A DNA stretch of 64,000 nt from Doris montereyensis (Eukaryota > Mollusca > Gastropoda > Nudibranchia > Dorididae), in assembly GCA_037039925.1 (NCBI GenBank), contig JAXRKP010000067.1:142501-206500 (forward strand), read 5' to 3'. Positions 44,682 to 57,235 of this stretch are shown here, one piece after another (position 1 is the first letter of the stretch; each line of letters starts with the position of its first letter). A program made the position numbers and the translations under genes. The notes under the pieces are model-generated. The model did no database searches. It saw only the letters and a program-made list of their open reading frames with translations, and was not told the DNA's origin.

Positions 44682-45104
44682 TCAACAAAATTAGAGAAAG
44701 TCAGCTTTGTGTAAGAGAGAGGGAGAGAGATGATCATACATTTATCAGATGGAAGCTTACTTCAGGACTCAGTATATAATATTAATAATAATAACGCATC
44801 CATATAATATACAACTAACACATGTGCGGAAAGTAACAAAACTAAAGAGTTTACACAGCATGACTCTCTCTCTCTCTCTCTCTGAATGTTACGTTCATCA
44901 TTCCATCAGATTTCACGGAACAGAAATAAGAAATATCCCTGCATCATATAAAAAATCTTTTTGAGCAATGATTACATATATGGACTAAGCAGAATTCTAT
45001 CCCCATGTTAAAAAAAAACACTGGAAAGAAATCCATTTTTGAAAAATAGCTCTAGTCTGCGACTCTTCCTGCTATACTACTATCAATTTCCAAAGACTAG
45101 ATAA

Positions 45105-45362
45105 ACTAACAATTTCCACTGACCACAGACAAACTATCAATTTCCATTGACCACAAACAAACTATCAATTTCCACTGACCACAGACAAACTATCAATTTC
45201 TACTGACCACAAACAAACTATCAATTTCCACTGACCACAAACAAACTATCAATTTCCACTGACCACAAACAAACTATCAGTTTCCACTGACCACAAACAA
45301 ACCATCAATTTCCACTGACCACAGACAAACTATCAATTTCCACTGACCACAAACAAACTGAA
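45105..45362. repeat. 28-bp tandem array
   Basis: About nine units of AACTATCAATTTCCACTGAC plus CACAAACA. Confidence 0.9.
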
Positions 45363-46269
45363 ATTTTCTTAGAAATTTTTCTTCACATCTTTCCTGATAT
45401 TTCTATCTTTAATAATTGTTTACATCAAGAAGTTACTATAAAGTAAAACCGCTGTCTCACTCAAGCACGTGAAGGCGCCGACAACTTTGTGTGTGTGAAG
45501 GGGCAAAAAACAAACCATAATCGCATGTGATCTGGCAATTGAAAAAGAAGAAAACGACATAAAATTTTGTGTGGCAGAATTCTGACAATGACATTAACTA
45601 AAATCTACCATGAAAAGTAAGTAAAGGCAATAAGTGTCTTTTTGGGGGTCCTTGTAAAATATAAACTAACCTACAAAACCCTCTGGAGTTACATCTTTAC
45701 ACCTAAACTGCTGCCCAAAAAGCCAGAAAATCCTGCAGTCAAGCATACAGTGTATATTGCCAAAGCAAACATTCAGGCCCATTCTGACAATATTGTGACA
45801 TTTAAAAACGGAAGATAGATGAATAAGAGTTTACGTTCATCAGTAGAAAATTAAAATAGAAAATCTATATACAAGTAAATGGAGAGAAAAAGACGACTTA
45901 TTTCTTCACTCGTTTGTGTCAAATAAAACAGTGGACTTTGATCTTTTAATATCTAGGTGTGTACTACATCATTGCCGCCCTGCTTGAATCATAATGTTCC
46001 CGTATTATTACACTGTCATTGTATAACGCCTCTGGGCATGCTGTTATGGATATAGGCGCTATATAAATCATGAACTATTAGACTGATGTACACATGTACA
46101 CGGGCTGAGCTTTTAAAATTGAGAGAACGGCGGGCCTTGAGATATGCTTGTGTCCTGGTGACAAGATAAGCAACATCATACGTGTACTTTCATTTTGTCT
46201 CGTAACAACTAAGAAATGAACAAACCATGCACAATAATAAAGTCATAATTACACAGAAAGATTTTAAAA

Positions 46270-46435
46270 ACCAAAAGAGAGACAAAGAGACAAACAGAGA
46301 CAGGCAGACAAACAGACGGACAGAGAGAGTGAGAGAAAGAGAGAGACAGAGAGAGCGAGCAACAGACAGACAGAAACAGAGAGAGCGAGAGAGAGAGGAG
46401 GAGGAAGAACAGGAGGATGAACGATCGAGGGGAAA
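46270..46435. repeat. GA/GACA-rich purine tract
   Basis: Irregular AGAGAGA, GACAGACA and GAGGAGG stretch. A similar tract lies at 43185-43295. Confidence 0.8.
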
Positions 46436-46837
46436 GAGGAATTGTCTTATTACAAACATAATTAATCAAGTATTATCAAGAACTGTAATACCGTCAAGTA
46501 TTTATATAATATGATGTGTGAAAAGTAAATACGCAAGTTTTCACTAAAAACCACATCATCTCATGAAAATTAATGGAATGATTCATTGATATATATACAT
46601 ATACACAAATATATATATATAAATATATGTATATGTATTTCTGTCAGTTCAGTCAAAATGTAGACAAACCTAAAAAAAATTGCCTGGAACAACAAAAAGG
46701 AAATAAAAAGAATGTTACGCCTGAATGAGTAAAGAGTCTGTAAACCAACCAATAAAACACCAGAAGTGAATCAAACCAAAAAATGCAACCAAAACACAAC
46801 ATATGAAGAATATCCATTGCCCCTCTCCCCCTTGATT

Positions 46838-46920
46838 AACAAAGTTCACCAAGTCCACCATACGGGGTGAAGTCAAGGTGAATTACAAGGAAACAGCAAG
46901 ACGAAAGATAGAGGTACAGT
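46838..46920 (+). repeat. 140-bp short repeat, truncated
   Basis: AAGTCCACCATACGGGGTGA, AATTACAAGGAAACAGCAAG, ACGAAAGATA. The polypurine tail is missing and MITE family 3 starts here. Confidence 0.65.
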
Positions 46921-46923
46921 TCT

Positions 46924-47227
46924 TATCGATGATGAAAGTCGCAAACCGTGTCAGTCCAATTTTGAATGTTTTGTTGAGAAAATCAAAGAAAAGAATGCTG
47001 TGCTTTTTAATCCATTTTCACAAACATACACAGTTTGCAAGTGTCAAATATTAGACCCAATGGGATACACGGATTGTTCACAAGGTTATTATATGGCTTT
47101 CTATTGGTTCTTGTGCAACGGAATCCTAACTAGATGAAGCATAGGGGCTTCCTTATGTTAAAAAAGCGAGAGGAAAAAGGTGTCACTTATTTTAAACTTA
47201 CACTGTTTGCGACTTTCACCATCGATA
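46924..47227. mobile_element. MITE family 3 (TATCGATG termini)
   Basis: Left end TATCGATGATGAAAGTCGCA; right end, read inwards, TATCGATGGTGAAAGTCGCA followed by AACAGTGT, about 28 bp of near-perfect TIR. About 304 bp, no coding frame. It begins right after a copy of the 140-bp short repeat. Confidence 0.7.
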
Positions 47228-47485
47228 TATTTGTATAATATCACAAACTTTGTGCATCTTTAAATGAGAAGAAAAAAAAAAAAAATTTCTGTAACATTGA
47301 CACTTTCAAAAGGTGTGTGCTGTTTGGCGACAATACTGCCTGTGTTAGTCATTTTGGCTTTCCATTGATGTCATTGTCAAATAAATTATTCAAGCTGAAA
47401 CTGAAAGCACAGACACTACAAAACAACAAAGCTATTAAATTCCAAAACAAAGCTTAGAACTCAAACTTCTTAAAAATTGACATGA

Positions 47486-47652
47486 CACACACGGAGAGAC
47501 TAACTAATACCAGTTTAGTGTTTAGTGGATGTGTTTTGTCTTGTTTTAGGTAAGACTAGGTATGACACATGAAGGGACTCACTAACACCAGTTTAGTGTT
47601 TAGTGGATATGTTTTCTCTATTTTGTCTTGTTTTAGGTAAGACTAGGTAGGA
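47486..47652. repeat. tandem duplication of about 80 bp
   Basis: CCAGTTTAGTGTTTAGTGGA and TGTCTTGTTTTAGGTAAGAC with TAGGTA occur twice (first at 47510-47563, again at 47589-47650). Confidence 0.85.
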
Positions 47653-48379
47653 TACAGGATTTTTAACACACATCAAAGTTGATCTAGATCTAGATCAGAC
47701 CTTATGAAAGGCTTTTAAAAATAGAGAGAGACAACATTTATGTGAAAAAACTGTTGACAATGACAGAGCATTTGAAACCAAAACGGAAAAGTAAAAGAAG
47801 CTTACCCTTTTTTAAACATAAACATTACTTATTCTGTTTTATGATGAATTATCATTTTCTTTACGTTTAGTTTGCTTTGGGGGTTTTTTCTTATGGAAAT
47901 TCACCTCCTCTGTTGTTGAATGTTAAAGTTTAATGCCCTTCCGAATAATTTTACCGGGAACCAATGGTGAGCAAGAACAGAAGAAGAATCGGAGCACAAG
48001 ATTACTTTACGTCTCAAACTAGTCAAACCAGCTTAACCCCTACACGCCCAAACGTGGAAGGATGTTATGTCAGTTTAAGACGCTGGTCAGGATGTGCCGT
48101 CAATATATTCCATTTACAAGTTTTATTGGAAAAGTATGGCCGCATGATATAATTATACCGGTATATGATATTTCTTTAAACTGATAAAGAATAAATTTCA
48201 ACAAATAAAAGACTCATTGAATATATTAACAAACAGCCTCTTTCACTTTCACTCTTTTTAGCTAGCCTGCAGTCTGTTACCCATAAAGACATTCTTGAAG
48301 GATATGGAGTTCAGCCTCATTAGCTCCTCAACTTATTCTGGTCAAATTCATAATTCATGAATATATGTACATCATTATA

Positions 48380-48832
48380 TTGTTGGTGAAACTGTCTAAA
48401 CACTATTGTCCGACAGGAGCAATTTTTCAGGAGAATCAAAAAAAACATAATACACCAATCATCGATTAGACATGCACACACTACTATGTTATGTCGATGT
48501 GTTTTGGTTTGCAATTTAACAACTACTTTAATAGTTAGTAAATGGGGAAAGTAATAATCATTTGTGCACAAAATGGATGTCAGAGGTTAGAGTTGAACAT
48601 TTTGAAAGATCTAAACAAGTACCGCTAAGTCCACTCCTTGATTTCGGAGGGAAGAAAAACAGAAATCTTCATTTAGATCATGTGTCTGCTTAGAGCTTTT
48701 CTATTGGTGCAAGACCTCTAATATATATATATCAAGACATGAAAGAAGGGTGCGTTTGACTAAATTGAAGGACAAATCTCATATCCTACCCATACGCCGT
48801 AGACTTGCAAGTTTAGACAGTTTCACCGATGA
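48380..48832. mobile_element. MITE family 1, copy B
   Basis: TIR GGTGAAACTGTCTAAAC at 48385-48401 and its inverse at 48811-48827. Internal sequence matches copy A on the opposite strand (for example GAGCTTTTCTATTGG at 48695). TA-rich flanks suggest a short AT target duplication, which I cannot fix exactly. Confidence 0.75.
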
Positions 48833-49003
48833 TATATATATTATATAGTATACAAAATCAATAAAAGGTAATCGATTTCAGGCATCTCACTCACTCACTC
48901 TATTGTGCTGAATCAACCATATCAAATCTCCGATTCTAAAATTCTTTGATTATTTCCATGAGTAGTGACACTGAGTTAATAAGAGTATTGAAAATATAAC
49001 AAC

Positions 49004-49230
49004 AATTGAAGGGGTCATTTCAATAGTGTGCCTAAGTCACAATTACGGATTTTGATACTGTTGGCTTAGGAAATTCCAAATTTCAAAACCTGTAAACAGG
49101 ATGTATTTTCATCATATCATTTTCACACTTTTCAGGAAGCATGATTTTCATTTATTCCTTAGGATTATCTCACTGTCTTGTTTTTCATGAAAATGGACAT
49201 AGGCACACTATGGAACTGACCCCTTCAATT
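49004..49230. mobile_element. MITE family 2, copy A
   Basis: A 227-bp element. Left end AATTGAAGGGGTCATTTCAA with TAGTGTGCCTAAGTC following. Right end, read inwards, AATTGAAGGGGTCAGTTCCA then TAGTGTGCCTATGTC. No coding frame. Confidence 0.8.
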
Positions 49231-49454
49231 AACGTGCATTGAGTGTTTATGTGTTGATAAAATTAATAAACAATGCTGTTAACCAACATATTAAAAAAAC
49301 TCCCTTCACACCCGTTACAACAGTCTTTCCTGGGACAATTATGATCACACAGCACAGCCCTAACCAATTCCATCTTCTTATCTGGTAACAGAAATTTCCC
49401 CGCAACTTTTTCTTGATAATAATAAGTACAAACTAACACAACTACTGTTTTTCT

Positions 49455-49742
49455 CTCTTTTAATTGATTCCATTTTACCCACATCCACAACCAATGTGAA
49501 CTCAGGGTTTTTGGTAGGATTTTTTAAATGTTGCCCGACTGCCCTGTAAACAGTCAAGGGATCTTCAACGTGCACAGAGTGTTGTGACTTTGATACAGGA
49601 CCTCATTTTTATCGCATTTGTCTGATGGGACTGGAAGGGGAGGACCAAAAAGTCGAGAAAATTGTTCAACCTGTGAGGTGCGAATCTATGACTTTTTGGT
49701 TGAGAGGCTGACACCTTCCCTTTAGACCACCAAGTCCCCACT
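49455..49742 (-). repeat. SINE family B, inverted copy
   Basis: CATTTTACCCACATCCACAA through CACAGAGTGTTGTGA to TTAGACCACCAAGTCCCCA. Sits between the two copies of MITE family 2. Confidence 0.8.
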
Positions 49743-50253
49743 GTACAATTTTTTAGTATTGCTCTCAATGTGCGTTGATTTGAACTTAAAAATGGGTCAG
49801 GGCATCAGGGTCAGGCTCAGATCTTGAAATTCGCATCACTGGATAAGTGATTCCTTCACCAAACACAAAAACCAAAATTTTCAAAAAAATATTTTTCAAA
49901 ACAACATCTGACTAAAATAAAAAAGAAGACAGAAAAATATCACACACACACGCACTCACATACATATATTGACTAAATATATATGGGCTTATGCCCATAT
50001 AGAACCCTTTTAATTGTTTATATTCACAATCAGAAGAAATTTATTTTCAAACAATATAACTCTTATGACATGAAATAGATGAACACAGTGCCAATAATAC
50101 ATCATTAATATCATCATGATTTGCATTGCTTTCATATTTCATGTACACATGAGAGAAAAAAATCATATAAATTGACAAATATTGATTCATAATCGAAAGA
50201 CTGCGAAGCAAATTTCAAAATCCTCATTAGAAAAAGCAAAGTTCTCTTGGTAC

Positions 50254-50473
50254 AATTGAAGAGGTCATTTCAATACTGTGCCTAAGTCACAATTATGTCA
50301 TTCAGAGAAATATGCTAAAAAAACATGGACTTTGGCACTGTTAGTGTTGGCTTTGAGAATCCCAAGTTTCAAACGGCTGTAAACGTGATGTATTTTCATC
50401 TTATCATTTTCACATTTTACAGGAAGCATAATAAAAGAGATATAGGCACACAATTGAACTGACCACATCAATT
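50254..50473. mobile_element. MITE family 2, copy B
   Basis: Same element and orientation as 49004-49230. Left AATTGAAGAGGTCATTTCAA; right end, read inwards, AATTGATGTGGTCAGTTCAA with TGTGTGCCTATATC following. Internal ATGTATTTTCATC and CATTTTCACA are shared. Confidence 0.8.
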
Positions 50474-50479
50474 GTAAAA

Positions 50480-51867
50480 GGACGCTCATATATCACACTC
50501 GGCCGTATGAAAAGAAAGATTTGATAAGATTCCCATTCTATTCTACTTATTATACAATGATGTTTGATATTCTGTTCTTGATTTTCTTAATTTCTGATCT
50601 AATAAAGGTAAGCTTTCATTTTTCATACTTTGCCGTAAAACGATTGATAAACCGTAGAAAAATCATTTTAACCTCGTTGTTCAACTGTTTAACAAGAAGA
50701 AGCCGGCGCCGACCATTCCTTGTATTTTCAATCTCCGTAAGCTGCCAAACTTTTCAGGGCGGGAAAACAGACTCTGACCACGAGAACAAATTCCCAACCT
50801 GCCCCGTGATAATAAAATTCCAGAAAACATTGATTCTTTAGCTTGAGTTAATTCCCTTTGCAGTAGACAACAGTGCTTAAATGCAGCGCATGTGATCTAA
50901 ACTCATCGAATTAAAAATCCACCAAATCATGCAATTAAGTGAACTTTAGGTTGTCCACGTCTCAATAGGTTACACTAGCTACAGTGATTCACCGCTAAGT
51001 TAGGCTTGGGTTGGTGTTTGTTGTTTTTTTCAAAACAATACAGTTAACTCTCGTATTATGTACTTTTCAATAGGTTACAATAGTTACAGTGATTCACTTC
51101 GGCTGGGTTTTTTCTTTCAAGATATTACAGAAAAACCCTCATATTAATATTAGATACTTTTCAATGTAAATAAAGACTTATGAACTCAAAAGACATAACA
51201 ACGTACTAAATATGTCTTATACATACTGGTTGGCAGCTATGCAGCAATTCAAGAAGCACATAAAAATATAATACAGAGCATTGAATATTTTCTTTTTAAA
51301 GTTCCTAAAATTCAACATTTACTACAAGCACCAAGGTTAACTGACAACTTATGGAGTCAGAAAAGTCCAAAAGACACTGTCATGAGCAGACCCATATTGT
51401 TATTCCCATAATAATAATAAAGACATAATATAACGGCTTCCAGACTACATAGCCGCTATGAAGCTGTGTTTGTGATCAGCTCATCCAAAACAAAACAAAC
51501 AGTTTCGTGGATGAATGCCGTCAATATATGGTCGTGTAGGATTTCTTTGAGCCTGATCGGTGTTAACAATAACGTTTCTCAAGGTTTGTAGTGTGAGTGT
51601 CTAAAACCTATCCCACAATTGTATGAAATAGGAGAAGTCGGCCATCAGTTAAAACAACGTCATGGGCAAGGCTAAAAAGTATGTTAAAGCACAGTACAGA
51701 TGACTCTATATATATAGAAAACAATAGACCATAAAAAATTCCTCAATTTTTGCTCAAAAGGAGACCTGTGCTAACACTCCCTCATGAAAAAAAAAAAATG
51801 ACATAAAGGAATAACCATATGCCCTTAATATCGCATAAGCATTACGACCAGAGTCACAACAACCAAA
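50480..51867. other. intergenic, nothing firm
   Basis: A 106-codon plus frame at 50521-50841 has no recognisable domain. The rest is AT-rich with the small duplication at 50990-51165. Confidence 0.5.
50990..51165. repeat. imperfect tandem duplication of about 100 bp
   Basis: CAATAGGTTACACTAGCTAC and AGTGATTCACCGC at 50962-50995 recur as CAATAGGTTACAATAGTTAC and AGTGATTCACTTC at 51068-51100, followed by related T-rich sequence and ACTTTTCAAT. Confidence 0.65.
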
Positions 51868-52112
51868 ATGTTCAAGGCCATTACGGCCCATAGAGCCGAA
51901 GTCTATCCCGGTTTATATAGCATGAAATGGAACAGGTGTCAACAACCACCTCCTGGACAGGATTTTATCTCAAGCTATTGTTTGTATCCACTTGCACCCC
52001 AATCGAATGGGGTGGGGGCATGGGGGGGATACTTGTTACGTGTCTTTTCCAAGGAAATCAACGTTGGACCTAACTTTGCTAGGATTCCAAACCCGGTGCG
52101 CAAACAGCTTTT
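51868..52112 (-). repeat. SINE family A, inverted, partly decayed
   Basis: TTCAAGGCCATTACGGCCCA, CACCTCCTGGACAGGA and GGAAATCAACGTTGGACCTA in the same order as at 56930-57235. The head is truncated near 52110. Confidence 0.75.
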
Positions 52113-53436
52113 CTATAAAACCATGCTTGGCATTCAGTAAAAGTTTTGACCGGCGCCTCCCTCATATCATAAAACATCTGTATAACAGATAAGCGAGCTT
52201 TTCAAACAAAGTCCATGTGACTTCAAAGTCTGCCATTCCCGATAAAGGCACCCGTGCGCATCCACGCAGGAAGACAATGTTTTCATTGTACGGTAATGAT
52301 GCAAACTAAAAATGACCACCAAACGGCAAATAAAAAAAAAAAATCCAAAATAACAAAACCTGTTGTTCCTTTCTACTCACAGCTATTTTCATAATGAAAA
52401 AGAAAGAAATCAGTAATTTCTTTAACTGTTTTTCTTTCACATTAGAGAGAAATTTATAGTTGATGCTTGAGTATATATATATATATATATACACATTCTC
52501 CTGACTTCAAACATGCTTAAGCTCCACAGCATTTGAATTCAATAGTACCATAGTACCAAACTCCTCCAACTTAATCTCATTTGGAAAGAATAAAAGACAA
52601 ATAATGACCTCTCCTGAAGAAAAAAACAACCCAAAAACCTTGAGATATCTCTACCAATTATTTTTAGACGATGCATGCATAGGTTGATCCCGTCTCAATC
52701 ACTTTTGGAGGATAAATAAATAAAACACAATGATGGTCACAAATAACACAGGACTGATGATGTTGCTTTTTTTTTCTTCTTCTTGCAGATACCAAAAACA
52801 CAGAGTATATATGGGAGAAAGATGGATCATGACTTGAAAAGGTCGCCGTAGTGTTCATCACACTCTCACAATTAATTAAAGTCTTCTGTTCAGAGCCGGG
52901 TGACATCGCTCGTTACATGGAAACCGTGGATTTAATCATCTTGGGTCACAGTATTCGCAACAACAAGAAACGGGACTACAAGAAGGATCTTTCCCCCATC
53001 TGATACGGAAAAATCCCTTTTATTTTGACAGTGTCATCTGGCACTTCAAAATACTCTTCATGGACGACTCTTGAAAACGATTAAAATCACAAAAAAAGTC
53101 ACAATTATACAGGAAGTGATTGCCTTGGTGTCCATTTCGTCTAACTTGAAACCAGTCTGACATGGGCGTGTGTGAAAAGTTTGAGCAGAGCAGGCTGCCA
53201 CTAGCTTGTTTCCCCCAAAATACTGTCTGTCTTGTTGTGACAGGAAAAAAAGTTGAAGAAGGGCCGGGCCGTACCTTGACCAAACAGCTTATACGCAAGA
53301 GATCACAGTGTCACTGTAGAGAGAAAGAATAATAAGAGAAACAAATTAACCCGTTGACATGAAAAGATGGACACAAAGCTTTAAAAACAAACTTTTTAAG
53401 GCTGCATTTTCACATTCAAGCCATTCTAATTATACC
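52113..53436. other. intergenic, nothing recognised
   Basis: AT-rich sequence with short homopolymers and a small TA run at 52471. 53738-54333 and 55172-55560 are likewise unremarkable apart from ACT and GAT triplet runs. Confidence 0.5.
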
Positions 53437-53737
53437 CTAGTGTGGTGTCAGTGGCCAGGCTGCTGGATTTGGGATTATGAGGTCTGGGGTTCGAACTCTA
53501 GCAAAAGCTAGGCTCCGATGTTGTATTCCTTAGGAAAGTCACGTAACACGTATTTTCCAAACTCGATCCAGTCGCAAGTGGGTACAAGCACTAGCCTGGG
53601 AGTAAAAACCTGTGTCACACGAGCATCCTGTCCAGGAGGTGATTATCGTCACCTGTTCTGCTTCATGCTACAGAAATCAGGATAGGCTCCAGCTCTATGG
53701 GCCGTAATGGCCTTGCAGGAACTTTACTTTATTTTGC
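53437..53737 (+). repeat. SINE family A, near full length
   Basis: tRNA-like head with box B-like GGTTCGAACTC (53489-53499), body with GGGTACAAGCACTAGCCTGG and GTCACCTGTTCTGCTTC, end CTTGCAGGAACTTTACTTT. Pol III-type SINE. Confidence 0.8.
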
Positions 53738-54335
53738 ACCCCAAGCAGCCAGACAGGAAGTCTAAATCCTAAGTAAAGGGAGATTAATCTTGTCCAAAAT
53801 ACAATTCATAATTTTCAAAATTGAATTAAACGCTTGCAATTGACCACTTTGATATTTTTTTTAGTTTGAAAATACACAAGGAATTAAAATTTCACATATA
53901 TTACAAAAATTTACAACACCAAACAAATACAACACTGAAAGAAAAAATTTGCTCAGCCGCCGTCCCAAACGAAAAACGCTATTATGAATCCTAACATTAA
54001 CAATGCTGCCTCCAACACAGCCTACAAAAAATAATGAAGACAATAGCCTGTCATGTATCAGTATCAGTGACGAAGCATTTTGAATGGCCCATAAATCCAT
54101 CAAAATTAAAGGCGACTTTAAAAAAAACAAAACAAAAAAGAAAAAATTCAACACAGACAACCAAAAGAAGAATATCCATTTGATTATTGATTTTTTTTTT
54201 AAAGAAAAAAAGAAGAAAAACAAGCCACAAAATTTAAAGAAAACAAACAAAAACAAGCAACAAAATAACAATCAACCAAAGAAAAACAAGATATCAATAG
54301 CATTACCACCACTACTACTACTACTAATGGTAGTA

Positions 54336-55169
54336 CACTCAAACCTCGTTATACCGCCACCTGGTGTGCCAGAGGTAATTTGGCATTATAAAGGGAATGG
54401 CGTTAACCTATAACGAAAACGCCCCTTTTCAATATTACGATGAGGGAGATAATCAATATTTGACTAATCAAGTATAAAAAAAAAACTAACACTGAGAAGA
54501 CAATGTAGGCCTACCTCCTACTGCATGTCAAAAGGCTATTGAAGCATTATATATAGTAAAAGTAGGATCGCCCGCAGTCTCTTTTGTAGTCTAGAAAAAA
54601 ACATTGACAGAAACACCCTAATTGATTTGCCTAGGAATGACACCCTAATTCTCGCCATTCAATTGGATTAAATCATGGCCATGCCTGCCCCGCAAGGCTA
54701 TTATTGCCAAGATGACACGATCTGGGCCTAAACCGATGCCACTCTTCATTTGGCTGGCCTAAACCCAAGCAGTGGATGACGGACGTTGTCCCCCCAAATC
54801 ATCAGTACTCTCATTCTGATAAAGAAGAAGCCTTGTGTCACTAGCGACAGTATCATTTCTATAAGTGTAAGAGTAAGAGTACTAAGACACACATGGCAGT
54901 GATGCTTGTGTGTGAAGTGTGCAGTTGCAAACTAGATTCTATTTCTACTGGCTTGCATCAATTGGGGGAAGGGGATGCTGATGTACGGTGGCAGTATAAC
55001 AAATTTTATTTCACAATAGTTATTCAAGAACGTCAATGCCAAATCATTGACGAATTGCAGATGGCGGTATAAATAACGAGTTATTTCATTGTTTTTGTAT
55101 AGCGTCAGATCCGTACAAAGGTGAAAATCTGACGGTATGCGAGAATGGCGGTATGACAAGGTTTGGGTG
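54336..55169. mobile_element. pogo/Tigger-like non-autonomous DNA transposon with TA target duplication
   Basis: An 834-bp element. Left end CACTCAAACCTCGTTATACC; right end, read inwards, CACCCAAACCTTGTCATACC; TA on both sides (54334-54335 and 55170-55171). The CTCGTTATA terminus and TA duplication are typical of the pogo branch of Tc1/mariner. A second partial copy of the terminal motif (GGCGGTATAAATAACGAG) sits internally near 55063. No transposase frame was seen. Confidence 0.75.
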
Positions 55170-55562
55170 TAGTAATGAAAACAATGATGATGATGATGAT
55201 GACCATGATAATAATAAATAGTAATGATATAATAATAACACTTATAATCACAACAATAATAGCAACAGCAATAACAACAATTTCTTAAAAATTAAGATAA
55301 ACAAGATAAAGCTTTTCGTGACAAGCTTCAAATTGAAAAGGAAGGAAAAAGCCGCCATCATGGTTATTCTGATTGACCCCTTTGGGTAATAATTAATAAC
55401 ATGCAGTGTGTCTCAAGCAAAACGTGGGTTTCCCCCATTAGTTGAAACGCACTCATCAACCAAACACTTATTAAAACGCTATCAAACTATGCAGGATCCC
55501 ACTCTACTAACCAAACCCTGCCATGATCCCCACAGAGGCGCCCACCTATTAGGGTACTTATT

Positions 55563-55702
55563 TAATTCAAACTTACCCCGTCCCCATTGTGATGATCTCA
55601 GGGTGAACTAAGTGGAAACAGCAAGATAAAAGAGAAGTTTAAAGAGTAAAAGGAAAGAAGGCGGCCTCACAAGCAGCGTCCGCCAACCAACCACATACCA
55701 GG
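55563..55702 (+). repeat. 140-bp short dispersed repeat
   Basis: AATTCAAACTTACCCCGTCC, GATGATCTCAGGGTGAACTA, polypurine, AGCAGCGTCCGCCAACCAAC. Borders the 140-bp satellite. Confidence 0.7.
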
Positions 55703-55704
55703 GC

Positions 55705-56925
55705 ACACACACGTGTCACGTGATGACACACGGTTTTTGAGCTAAAAATAAAATAAATCCCTTTGCTACCCACATGATGTAAGTTGTTGCTATTTGACAC
55801 TAACCAATCTTTGCCTATTATCCCCACAATGGTGCCACATACCAGGGTACACCCATGTGTGTAATATGATACATGCATGGTTTTTGAGCTAAAAATAAAA
55901 TAAATCCCTTTGCTACCCACATGATGTAAGTTGCTGCTATTTGACACTAACCAATCTTTTGCCTATGATCACCACAGCGGTGCCATATATCAGGGTACAC
56001 CCATGTGTGTAATATGATACACGGTTTTTTTGAGCTAAAAATAAAATAAATCCCTTTGCTACCCACATGATGTAAGTTGCTGCTATTTGACACTAACCAA
56101 TCTCTGCCTACACCCACAATGTCACATACCAGGGTACACCCATGTGTGTAATATGATACACAGTTTTTTGAGCTAAAAATAAAATAAATCCCTTGCTACC
56201 CACATGATGTAAGTTGCTGCTATTTGACACTAACCAATCTCTGCCTATTATCCCCACAATGCTGTCACATACCAGGGTACACCCATGTGTGTAATATGAT
56301 ACACAGTTTTTGAGCTAAAAATAAAATAAATCCCTTGCTACCCACATGATGTAAGTTGCTGCTATTTGACACTAACCAATCTCTGCCTATTATCCCCACA
56401 ATGCTGCCACATACCAGGGTACACCCATGTGTGTAATATGATACATGCATGGTTTTTGAGCTAAAAATAAAATAAATCCCCTGCTACCCACATGATGGTT
56501 GCTGCTATTTGACACTAACCAATCTCTGCCTATTATCCCCACAATGCTGCCACATATCAGGGTACACCCATGTGTGTAATATGATACATGGTTTTTGAGC
56601 TAAAAATAAAATAAATCCCTGGCTACCCACATGATGTAAGTTGCCGCTATTTGACACTAACCAATCTTTGCCTATGATCCCCACAATGCTGCCACATAAC
56701 ATACCAGGGTACATCCATGTGTGTAATATGATACACGGTTTTTGAGCTAAAATAAAATAAATCCCTTGCTACCCACATGATGTAAGTTGCTGCTATTTGA
56801 CACTAACCAATCTTTGCCTATGATCACCACAGCGGTGCCATATATCACGGTGCACACATGTGTCACGTGATGATGCAAGGTTTTTGAGCCAAAACAAAAG
56901 ATCCCTTGCAACCCACTGGTGACAC
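55705..56925. repeat. satellite of about 140-bp units, about nine copies
   Basis: Units of 137-146 bp with TTTGAGCTAAAAATAAAATA, CTACCCACATGATGTAAGTT, TATTTGACACTAACCAATCT and CATACCAGGGTACACCCATG. Edge units carry CACGTGATGA instead of GTAATATGATA. A diverged unit appears beyond the neighbouring SINE at 57225-57325. Confidence 0.9.
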
Positions 56926-56929
56926 TGTA

Positions 56930-57235
56930 AGCAAGGTTCCTTCGAGACCATTACGGCACATAGAGCCGAAGCCTATCCCCGGTTCTGTAGCGTGAAGCAG
57001 AACAGTTGATAATGATCACCTCCTGGACAGGACTCTAGTGTGACACAGGTATTTACACCCAAGCTAGTGCTCACATGTACCCATTTATCACCTGGGTAAA
57101 GTGGGGGAAATGCATGTTGAATGTCTTTCCCAAGGAACCCAACGTCGGGGCCTAGCTTTGCCAGGATTCGAACCCGGGACCTCATGATCCCTAGTCTGGT
57201 AGCATAACCGATCGACCACCGATGCTACCCATAGG
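56930..57235 (-). repeat. SINE family A, inverted copy
   Basis: On the plus strand it begins AAGGTTCCTTCGAGACCATT and ends with the inverted tRNA-like head (GATTCGAACCCGGGACC). Directly follows the 140-bp satellite. Confidence 0.8.

Noticed and set aside
53480..53510. Functional tRNA gene (box B GGTTCGAACTC)
   Set aside because: It is the tRNA-like head of a SINE; no cloverleaf with a proper acceptor stem could be drawn and it occurs in several copies.
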